DNA from: Ashinkailepas kermadecensis
Taxonomy: Eukaryota; Arthropoda; Thecostraca; Neolepadidae
Length of the DNA: 64,000 bases
Direction: 5' to 3'
NCBI GenBank assembly: GCA_034440615.1
Contig: JAOTOM010002263.1
Coordinates: forward strand, 1 to 64,000
This document shows, piece after piece, positions 37,201 to 49,200 of this stretch (the first letter of the stretch is position 1; every line of letters starts with the position of its first letter). A program made the position numbers and the translations under genes. Under the pieces are notes generated by a model, which was not told where the DNA came from, did not search any database, and was given only the letters and a program-made list of their open reading frames with translations.

Positions 37201-40200
37201 GACGTCCCTGACCTGTGTGAAGTGACGTCCCCTGACCTGTCCCGAGGTGACGTCCTGCTGTGTGGTGACGCCCCTGACCTGTCCCGAGGTGACGTCCCTG
37301 ACCTTGTGAGTGACGTCCCCTGACCTGTCGGGTGACGTCCCCTGACCTGTGTGGGTGACGTCCCCTGACCTGTCGAGGTGACGTCCCTTGACCTGTCCCG
37401 GTGACGCCCCTGACCTGTGTGGTGACGTCCCTGACCTGAGTGACGCCCCCTGACCTGTGTGGTGAGCCCCTGACCTTCCCGGTGACGTCCCTGACCTTGG
37501 TGACGTCCCCTGACCTGTCCCGAGGTGACGCCCCTGACCTTGTGAGGTGACGTCCCTGACCTGTCCCAGGTGACGTCCCTGACCTGTCCGGTGCGCCCCT
37601 GACCTGTGTGGGTGACGTCCCTGACCTGTCCGGGTGACGTCCCCTGACCTGTCGAGGTGACGCCCCTGACCTGTGTGAGGTGACGTCCCTGACCTGTCCG
37701 GGTGCGTCCCTGACCTGTCCGTGACGTCCCCTGACCTGTGTGAGGTGACGTCCCCTGACCTGTCCCGAGGTGACTCCCTGACCTGTCCTGAGGTGACGCC
37801 CCCTGACCTGTCGGTGGCCCTGACCTTCCCGAGGTGACGTCCCCTGACCTGTGTGAGGTGACGTCCCCTGACCTGTGTGAGGTGACGTCCCCTGACCTGT
37901 GTGAGGTGACGTCCCCTGACCTGTGTGAGGTGACGTCCCCTGACCTGTGTGAGGTGACGTCCCCTGACCTGTCCCGAGGTGACGCCCCTTGACCTGTGTC
38001 AGGTCACGCCCCCTGACCTGTTTGCGCGGGTCGCAGCACAGCCTGGCTATGCCCTGCAGCAGCGGACACCAGGCGACCTCCCACAGACTGCCGATGTCGC
38101 CGCGCCGCTCACCGCCGAACCAGCCGAACACGGCCGCCGCCCGCGTGTGCAGCGTGTGCATCAGGTCCAGCAGCTGCAACAGCAACGGTAGCATCAACGA
38201 CAACATCAGCTGTGACAACAGGGCCAGCAGCTGTAACAGCAACAGCAATATCAACGGCAACATCAGCTGTGACAACAGGTCTAGCAGCTGCAACAGCAAC
38301 AGCAGCTGTGACAACAGGTACAGCAGCTGCAACAGTAATGGCAACATCAGCTGTACCATCATGTCCAGCAGCTGGAACAACGGCGACATCAACAGCAACA
38401 TCAGCTGTGACATCATTCAGAACGTTATGTCCAGCAGCTGCAACAACAACGGCAACATCAGTTGTGACAACACGTCCAGTAACTGCAAGAACGGCGGCAG
38501 CATCAGCTGCAACGAGCATGACACTCAGCGTCAATTAAACTTGACATACGTAGCATCGCTATTACACATCTTGCAGATGTGTGTGTTGCGTGTCCAGTCT
38601 GTGTGTTGCGCGTCCAGTCGGTAGTGCTTGCGCGTCCAGTCGGTATTCATGAGCCTACGCAATTATTCACCCTTGACCTGCGCATGACGACGTTTGCCGC
38701 CGAAGACATTCCGACGACGTAGCGAGACATTCCCAACCACCACTCTGTTTTGCAGAAGTTAATCGGGGAGAAACCAGGTGACATCAGGCAAGTGCTGCGC
38801 CTGCTACATCGGTCTGATTTTCAGCTAGCGTTTACAACCACGAACGATCTGAACTGGTCGCGTCACTACAAGCCAATGATGATGATGAATTGGAGTTTGG
38901 GGGCGCGTCGACTGCCAAGGTCACGTTGCGCCCATAACTGTGCTTACAGACAACCTGTCATGCTCCTATAGAAGTCAGTAATCAACAATATCATCAGGAG
39001 CGGCGATATGCGACATCGAAACGTGCTTGTTGAAGGAAGGTGAAAATGTCCCAAAATGACACAATCCCAGTCATTTTTTTAGTAGCATACGCAAAGAAGT
39101 GTCGGTGTTTACCCGTTCTAAAGTCTCGAGTCGAGAAGGTACAACACGTATCAGCTGCAGTTGCAGCCATTCACCCCCCCCTCCCCCTCAACAGAAGCAT
39201 CCAGTGAGGGAGACGATATAGCATATCAGCATATCCACTGTCCTCTGAACACACAGGTTCATGTGAACCACCTGCCTCCAACGCGATCGTCGCGCTTTTC
39301 TCCGCTGTTGATGCATTTGAAGTCCAGTGCTTTTACTCAAGTTATACTTACTGTTCAAATTTATACTTTTACGAATTTCCACAGAAACATGTGGTCGTAA
39401 GTACTCGACAGCTCTGCTGAAAGAATATACATGACGCCCTTCCAATATCTGTGCGGCGCATCGAAACACCAAAAGTCACCCAGCTACCGAGTAGGCTAAT
39501 GCCGGCACCTTGGCAAAATCAACTTTGTCACCCTCAAAATCACCCTTCCCATCCCAGTTATAAATCATCTTGCTAGGAGTAAAGTAAAACTAAAACCAAT
39601 TAGACATCCAGGAGATGTCCCCCGCCCGGCCCCCACTTTCAACACCTAAAACGACACACACACACACTATAACGTAAAACTCGCTTAACGTAAATGTGCA
39701 CATCAAAGGTGCTTTGCTTACAAAACACTCGCTTCAAAGGCGGCGCAAATGGCCTTCATGGTCCGGCACGCCTCCAAAAATCACTCCCCTCCCCCGCAGG
39801 GGACGAGTAGTCTAGGGGTAAGTTGCTTGTCTCACAATCGAAAGATTGTGGGTTCGAGTCTCACCTGTCGCTACTCTTCGCCCGCGGCCAATCGGCGTGA
39901 GAGATTGGCGACGCTACATGACTCAACGGTCGATGTGTCGTAAAAACCAATAACCAACCAAACCCCTCCCCCGCAAAGCAGCTCATTGCCAAACAGCACC
40001 ATTCTACCTCCAAATGAGAAAAGTGAGGATAATTTTCCGGAGAGGATAATGTTCTGGATGACAAAACCCAAGAACGCCTATGTTTCCAACCCTGGTGCTG
40101 CCCCCACTGGTCACAGACAGACGGCCGCAGACGGCCGCAGACATCACAGACGGCCGCTGCCCTCGCGCTACTGACTGCGCCTTGAGCTGGTCCACCTGGC

Positions 40201-43200
40201 GTGCACCTGAACACCGTCGACCTGTGCCAGACCTGAAGTGATCTATGGCCTACCATGACACCCGCCACGGTACCGATACCGATACCGATACCGGTACCGA
40301 TTGCCGGAGCGGAGGTTGGCACCAAGTGAATTTGAAGAAGAAAAATTAGCGCGATACGAACGTCACTATGAACTGGCCACGCGTTTCAGCTGTCCTTTTT
40401 ACTGCATCATTTCTCTCTGTACCCATCACGATCCCTTCAATTCTGGAGACAGAGCTACCAATCGACAGCCCAACAGAGCGACCGAACAACAACCCAGACG
40501 CACTGCCGTCCAGTCGAGCCACTGGCGCGCACTGTCGGCACATTTCGCATACATTTCCCGGTGTAAAGCAGCAGTCCAAATGGCAAAACGGAGCATATTT
40601 TATCAAATCATATGGCCATTGGGTGAAAGCTGTCATAGGACGGCAAAGCTATAAGCCTGCCAAAATCGGTCGGAAAGACGGTACAAGTGTACTCGTTTCC
40701 GTTTGCTGAAGAGAAGTTCGCTCAGTCTACGGTCTCGCTGGTAATAAAGTCCAATTTAACAGGCGATCTGGTTTTCGCACAGCCCAATGGCATACATGAG
40801 TACCGACTGCATCATGCTATGATTCTGGTGACCAAACGCCACCCGTGATGTCATATGACCATGTGCGACGCTATACCGTGACCTCTTCAAACCTCTACTG
40901 TGACCTAGTGCCCACCATGTGTGACCTGAGCTGACACGTGTGGTAATGTTGGTTGTCATTGGCTGTACAACGCGTCGACTGTTGTGTCATATACCGTCGC
41001 CAACCTCTCACGCCGACTGGTCGCTGACGAAGAACAGCTACAGGTGGGACTCGAACCCACAACACTTCGGCCGGGAGACGGGCGCCCTACCGCTGCACTA
41101 CTCGCCGCTGACCTGTATGGCGATCTGGTGGTAGCCGGGCGGCAGCTCAGACTCGGAGTCGCTCTCGTCGGCGTCGTACTCGCCGCCGCCGGCGGTGGCC
41201 GCCACCGTCTGCCGGCCCTCCTCCCGCCGGCGGGAACGCCGCCTGCGGCCGACGGCGGCTGACGGCGCCGCCGGCCTGACCGAGGTCACCGGGTCATGTC
41301 ATGCTGGGTCATCGGGTCACGTCGCGCTGGGCCAATAGCTCACGTCGTGTCACCAGGTCACGTGACGGTGCGTCATCAGTTCATGCGACGATTGGTCAAA
41401 AGGTCACGTGACGGTGGGCTATCAGGTCACGTCGTGTCACCGAGTCATGATGTAATGACGGGCAACAGGGTCACTATATACGTCGTGATGTAGCGACGCG
41501 ACCTACATTTATCGCCTTTCACAACATATCCCTACATACGAGGCTACCTCCTTGCCTCGCTTTCCGTCCCATCATCCTTATTCACCCTCTCCCTGCCCTC
41601 CCATCTACCGACCCTAGCCCTGTAGCGCGCCACGTGACCTCACCCGCCGACCCCTGCCACGTGACCTCACCCGCCGACCCCTGCCACGTGACCTCACCCG
41701 CCGACCCCTGCCACGTGACCTCACCCGCCGACCCCTCCCACGTGACCTCTCCCGCCGACCCCTGCCACGTGACCTCACCCGCCGACCCCTGCCACGTGAC
41801 CTCTCCCGCCGACCCCTGCCACGTGACCTCACCCGCCGACCCCTCTCACGTGACCTCACCCGCCGACCCTGACCTCACCCGCCGACCCCTGCCACGTGAC
41901 CTCACCCGCCGACCCCTCTCACGTGACCTCACCCGCCGACCCTGACCTCACCTGCCGACCCCTGCCACGTGACCTCACCCGCCGACCCCTCTCACGTGAC
42001 CTAACCCGCCGACGCCTGCCCCGTGACCTCACCCGCCGACCCCTCTCACGTGACCTCTCCCGCCGACCCCTGCCACGTGACCTCACCCGCCGACCCCTCT
42101 CACGTGACCTCACCCGCCGACCCTGACCTCACCCGCCGACCCCTGCCACGTGACCTCACCCGCCGACCCCTTCCACGTGACCTCTCCCGCCGACCCCTGC
42201 CACGTGACCTCACCCACCGACCCCTTCCACGTGACCTCACCCGCCGACCCTGACCTCACCCGCCGACCCCTGCCACGTGACCTCACCCGCCGACCCCTCC
42301 CACGTGACCTCACCCGCCGACCCCTGCCACGTGACCTCACCCGCCGACCCCTCCCACGTGACCTCTCCCGCCGACCCTGACCTCACCCGCCGACCCCTGC
42401 CACGTGACCTCACCCGCCGACCCCTCTCACGTGACCTCACCCGCCGACCCTGACCTCACCCGCCGACCCCTGCCACGTGACCTCACCCGCCGACCCCTTC
42501 CACGTGACCTCACCCGCCGACCCCTGCCCCGTGACCTCACCTGCTGACCCCAGCGCGGCCGCGCAGGCTGGCCTCCACGTACGTGCGCAGACACTGCACG
42601 CACGGCTGGAAGTTGGCGGGCGTCACGTGCGCCGCGTCCCTGATGAGGAACGTCAGGCTCTCGGCGGCCCTGGCGAACGCCACCGGGTCGTGGAACAGCA
42701 GGTCGCGGTCGTGCGTGATGTTGAACTGGTTGACGGGCAGCGGCCGCATACAGAGCGGCTCGATCTCGCCCTCCTTGCCCACCTACCGGCAGCGGGCGGC
42801 TGCGTCACGGCCGGCCGGCCCCGGAGCGGCGCCGAGGCCTTCAGGGCGCTGCGACTGGAGTCGATCGTTCGCGGAGATCACCGAGGGTCACGACTTGCTG
42901 AATGACTAGCTAGGTGGACATTACGTCGCGTGGACTTCACTTCCTCCGCTTGTCAATCATGCAGAGTGTAGAAAATAGCGGAAATGAATCAAGCATGCCT
43001 GCCGTTAGACCACGAATCAAGAGCAACCGGCACCCAGATCCAGATCCAGCACCAACCCAGATCCAGTCCAGGTTTCGTGCAGAACCTGCACATAATTCAA
43101 CTATACACCTTGGACATGTCAACGGTATTGGTATACATTACGCATACCAAAATATGTTGTTTTTTTCCATATAAATCCACTGATATAATTGTCATCTGGT

Positions 43201-46200
43201 TCTGAATTCCTACATCTCATCCGGCATGGCTAGAGTACGTTGTATTACAGCGAATACACTAGAACTAGCAGAGGAAGAACGTCAGGGTAACTAAGGAAGC
43301 TCATGTTCTTTTGGTCCATATTACTTCTGTCACAAATTACAATTCACCATTAAATACCTTAAACTCCGGAACAACGAAATACATAGTTTCCGATAACGAC
43401 CACTGCGAACAAGTATCCACTCCCATACCTCGAAAATTACCGCATCCAAATTCAAAATTCAAAGCACACCCTGGATAGTTTGTTGGTTATCTGAGCTTTA
43501 CGGCGCACCATGTTGTAGCCCATTCATCAGACACCCCCAGAGAGCACCTCCCAAAAATCACAGACAGGCTCACTATTGCACTGTGACGTGATCGGAAACA
43601 TGCACTGTCACGCGGGGTTAAAATAATGGTTTTTCGCTAGGTGTGAGATGTCGAAATTTGCCATAGAATTAGTGTCATTTGAAATACTTTTGATGTCTTT
43701 CAGACCCAAATTTGAGCCACTTGTGGTGTACTTATGACTGTACATTTTGCATTTGTTTTGATATGCATAATTTAGAAAGAGCAAGATTTGGGATAGTGTG
43801 AAAAATACCTATGATATAAGCTGGTATTGTATGCCATATCACATTATAGGTAATCCCTTTACCTGAAATTGCGCTGCGAAATATTCGTGCATCACCATTC
43901 CTTATCGGGAGCACTGATAAACGAGATACTGTTAGTAAGTAGACACGAAGACCTCATTAGCACGCGTCAAGTAGCGGGATGTCAATACTTCTTACAGAGG
44001 GATGTTCATTGAGTGTTCAGAAAGTGGCATATTCCACCCTATTCCACGAATAATTTATCACTGCTGTCACGTGATCGGAGGTGTGTTGGTTGTTGGTTGG
44101 TTGGTTGGTTGGTTGGTTGGTTGGTTGGTTGGTTGGTTGGTTGGTTGGTTGGTTGGTTGGTTGGTTGGTTGGTTGGTTGGTTGGTTGGTTGGTTGGTTGG
44201 TTGGTTGGTTGGTTGGTTGGTTGGTTGGTTGGTTGGTTGGTTGGTTGGTTGGTTGGATTTGGTTGGTTGTTGGTTTTACGACACGTCGACCGTCGAGTCG
44301 TGTAGCGTCGCCAATCTTTCACGCCGACTGGTCGCGGGCGAAAAGTAGCGACAGGTGAGACTCGAACCCACAATCTTTCGATTGCGATACGGGCACCTTA
44401 CCCCTAGACCACTCGTGCCCTTGATCAGAGGTGCGCGGGGTGGCGGGACTCACCAGTATCCAGCCGCCGGTGCCGGCCGGCCTCGCCTGGTCCGAGGCCG
44501 GCCCGCCGGAGAGGTCGCTCATGCTGTGGAACGGCGCCCTCTGCAGGTCCCGGCCAGACTCCTCACCTGAGGTCAGGTCACGGCGGTCACACGTCACGCC
44601 GCGGCCACAACCGCCGCCGCCGTACACACTGTCGACATCACACAGCGGGACATCAGCCTCGTGGAGGGACTGATAGCCAGTCACGGTCTCATGGAGGGAC
44701 TGATAGCCAGTCACGGTCTCGTGGAGGGACTGGTAGCCAGTCACGGTCTCGTGGAGGGACTGATAGCCAGTCACGGTCTCGTGGAGGGACTGATAGCCAG
44801 TCACGGTCTCGTGGAGGGACTGATAGCCAGTCACGGCCTCGTGGAGGGACTGGTAGCCAGTCAGGGTCTCATGGAGGGACTGATAGCCAGTCAGTTACTG
44901 GCTCGTGGAGGGACTGGTAGCCAGCCAGGTACGGAGGGGGCCTTGCGTAACAGAAACTCTAACCATCCCATCGCAGCAGCATCCGAAATATCCCCAACAT
45001 CCTAAATATCTCTGACGTCCGAAATATTTCCGACATCCTACATATCTCCTGACGTCCGAAATATCTCCGACATCCTAAATATCTTTCACGTCCGAAATAT
45101 CTCCGACATCCTAAACATCTCTGACGCCCGAAACATCCCCGACGAGGCAGTCGTACACCGCCATGCGTCCAGTGTCGGGAATTCGTTGGAACAGCTCAAG
45201 GTCACAGTGATCGGCGACGAGGCACGCCGGTGTAGCCGAGCCGTGACCTTGACCTGGGAGATGCCAGCCGCTATAGTCATGACCTCAGATTACACCCAGA
45301 CCCTGCGCGCTCGGTGTGGTGACCTCTAAGCTGACCTTTGGCCTGGTAGAGCTCCGAGTCGCTGTAGCACTTATCGGAGGCGTTGCTGGAGTCCTGGGTG
45401 GCGTCGCTGCCCGCCTGCTCCCCGTCTGATGCGGCTGAAATCAGGTCAGGTCAGGTCAGGTCGCGACAGGTCAGCTCAGGCATGGACATGACTTACGATC
45501 AACTGACAGGCTGATTGCCATGCACTCTGCCTGTCTGTCCGGCCGTCCGTCCGTCCTCTAATTTGCATGCTGCAGATTCACAGATGTGTGAATGTGCTTG
45601 TGAGCGTGCATGGTGCCCCTGTGGGTGTGTACAGTACTTGATGAATCGTGAGCCCCGTGACCTACGCAGCCCGTACCTGACGGGCCGTGACCTCCACGAC
45701 CTGCCCAGTCCGTACCCGACAGATCGTGACCTCCATGACCTCCCCAGCCCATACCTAATGGGTCGTGACCCCGTGACCTACCGGGTCCGTACCTGACGGG
45801 CGGTGACCTCCGTGACCTCCGCAATCCATACCTGACGGGTCGTGACCTCCGTGACCCGCCCGGTCATGACCTCCGTGGCCTATAACCCCCGTGACCCCTC
45901 CAGCCCGTACCTGACGGGTCGTGGCCTCCATGACCTCCGCAGCCCGTACCTGACGGGTCATGACCCCCGTGACCTCCGCAATCCATACCTGACGGGTCGT
46001 GACCTCCGTGACCCGCCCGGTCATGACCTCCGTGGCCTGTCCAGTCCATACCTGACAGACCGTGACCCACGTGACCTACGCAGTCCGTACCTGACGGCTC
46101 GTGACCTCCATGACCTCCATGACCTCCGCAGCCCATACCTGACGGCTCGTGACCTCCGTGACCTCCGCAGTCCATACCTGACGTCTCGTGACCTCCGCAG

Positions 46201-49200
46201 TCCATACCTGACGTCTCGTGACCCCCGCAGTCCATACCTGACGTCTCGTGACCCCCGCAGTCCATACCTGACGGCTCGTGACCCCCGCAGTCCATACCTG
46301 ACGGCTCGTGACCCCCGCAGTCCATACCTGACGTCTCGTGACCCCCGCAGTCCATACCTGACGGCTCGTGACCCCCGCAGTCCATACCTGACGGCTCGTG
46401 ACCCCCGCAGTCCATACCTGACGGCTCGTGACCTCCATGACCTCCGCAGTCCATACCTGACGGCTCGTGACCCCCGCAGTCCATACCTGACGGCTCGTGA
46501 CCCCCGCAGTCCATACCTGACGGCTCGTGACCTCCGTGACCCCCGTGACCGGCCCGCACGACGGGAGGCCTGGCGCCGGCGCCGACACACTCCAGCAGGC
46601 TGAACAGCACGGCCCAGTCGGCCGGCGCCGTCACGCAGACGGCCGCCGTGCGCAGCAGCTCGTGCAGGCCGGCCGCCGCCTGCCGACACACCCGCCGCAG
46701 GCAGGCCGGCCGCAGCAGCAGCAGCATGCGCAGCGACTGCAACACCTGCGGCCGACCCGCGACGGCAGAGAGTCAGGGTGGTCAGCTCTGGGTGCCAAGG
46801 TCACGGGTTCAACACTCGCATGGCTCTCGTCAGTCGTCAGTTAGGCCGTGGGCTCCCGTCAGTCGTCAGTTAGGCCGTGGGCTCTCGTCAGTCCAACACA
46901 CAGGCCCGGACGCGGCGGCTGCCAAGAGGGGTTCCTCCGAGAGCCGCCAGCTCCTCTCGCGGTCACCGGAAACACTGGGTGTCCACCAGGCACGAAGCCT
47001 GTGGTATACTGGCCAACACTGTGGACCATATGCAAGAACGGCGCACGTCACCACCTATCAGACTCTCCGAAAACTCCATCAAAACTATCTTTCTTCGACA
47101 ATGTGATGGTCACGTTTTCTTATTTTCAGCACTCTGCATTACTTTATCCGGACATGCGCCATGACTTAAGCGTAAGCATACGCGTGAACCTTGTGCTTTG
47201 CAAATACAAATTCATGTAGGTGCTATTGAATAAACATTCACCACCACCACTACTACCACCTGGAACATACATGGACACATCTGCATGTCGGAGCACCATA
47301 GAAGTGTAGCTGAAATTTATGCGGTGCCCAGTGTGACGAGCACAGCTGTTCCCAGCACCCCCACCCACAACCGCTCCTTCCCCTCCAGTCGCCTCTCCCG
47401 CTCTTCCTTATCGCCTTATCTTCCTTTCCGTCGTCCCTCTTGGTGCTCCCAACTGCTTAATTGTGCCAGCTCTGCCCTCTTTCTACTCCTCGCGACTTTC
47501 CCTTCTGATGTCACCTGTGAGCTCTTCCTCAGTACATACGCAAACCCCACGCTGTCGTCCAATGGAAGAAATACGCCAGTCCCTCATGCATTCATTTCAG
47601 CCTACGCCTACATTCCCACGGACAGTTGTAATGCACAGAAGTGCAATTCAGACAAGACACGATGCGACTATCACCTCTTTTGATTCGAACCAGTGGGAGG
47701 CAGGGAGAGGAAAACCGCACTGACCCCACCGGGGACATCCACTTCTCTTCACAGAGACGGCAGCGTGCAGTACAGCCTCTGACCGCGCGGCCGGTACAGT
47801 TTCTGACCTGGCAGGTGAGCTCCTCGCGTCGCACCAGCCGGATCACCAGCCGGATCAGACCCACAATGCCGCGCTCCATCAGCCGGTGGTGGTGGGAGGC
47901 GGAGGCCGACATCACCACCGAGTAGATGTGGTTCCGCACCGGCTGCCACAGCGGCGCCGACCGGTCTCTGGGGGAGGGGGAGAGTCAGCTACAGACCACT
48001 GTGGCAGGTCAGCTGTAGACCAACCTCTGGAGAAGGAGACAGGTCAGCTGTAGACCGGTCCCTGGGAAGGTCAACCACAGACAGAGCCCTGTACAAGGAG
48101 ACAGGTCAGCTGTAGATGGTCCCTGGAGGAGGCGGGTCAACTGTAGACCCCTGGGGCAGGTCAGTTACAGACCGGGCCCTGGAGAAGGAGGCAGGTCAGC
48201 TGCAGACTAGGTCCTGGAGGAGGCAGGTCAGCTACAGACCGGGCCCTAGGTGAGGTCAACTATAGAGTAATGTCTGGAAGATGTGAGGTCAGCTACAGAC
48301 GGTCCCTGGAAGATCGCATACCGATAAAGGCTAGTGCGAGAGCACTTCAAAGGTATGCGTGACTCGCGTCCATAGTCGGCAAACAAAAACGACTTCGCCC
48401 TGGATATTTGTCATCAAAAACATTATCCTCCTCAAGAATTTGTTCACTATTTTTTCTTTCATGGAATGTTGAATGATGCATTTTGAACATGAACTTGTGC
48501 AAGTGCAATGCATTTTTGGAATACAAACATCCAACTCCGTGGGTGCATAATTATGAGCTGAGATAAGCATTAATTCATTTAACAGTTGTTAAAGAAAACT
48601 AGCACTACGTCTGAAGTTGATGAATTTGTTGGGTTAATTTGTTATTCTTCATCACATCTGAATGCATTATTAAAAAGTATGTACATTAATGCTTTGAAGC
48701 AAAAAAAGCAGCTCCTAATCCGAAAAATTAAGAAAAGTTATCTTCTCTGAACATGAAAGCGCGAAAATCATGCTGTCAAATTCAGTATTCCTAAATACGC
48801 GGCAGGTGGAGAACGCTCCCCTTCTACACCCTCTGGTGCTACATCCGGCTCACTCTGCACGGAAGGCTGCTGACAATTATGTGAGGTCAGCGGACTGACA
48901 ATTCGTGAAGCTCCTAAGTTCTCGGTAGCCTTTCGTACCCCCCCCCCCCCGTGAAGCTTCGTGCATCACTAAAACGAACGTGTTGGAAACAAGTTTACAA
49001 GCACCACCAAGTTGAACCCCATCAACCAACAAGCAATACCTGAACAGATCTCATGTATGGGGAGAAAAAGGGTGGGGGCAGATATTTGAAACGTTTTCCA
49101 ACTAGGAATAATGGAACATAGAGACAAGTAAGACAATGATGAGACAAGTAAGATAATGATGAGACAAGTAAGACAATGATGAGACAAGTAAGACAATGAT

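Noticed and set aside
36629..38416. A 595-codon minus-strand frame as one gene
   Set aside because: Only its 38018-38173 part is exon o of GBF1; the rest reads through acceptor and donor arrays.
44002..44373. LVGW or NQPT repeat proteins
   Set aside because: Both are frames through the GGTT tail repeat of a SINE.
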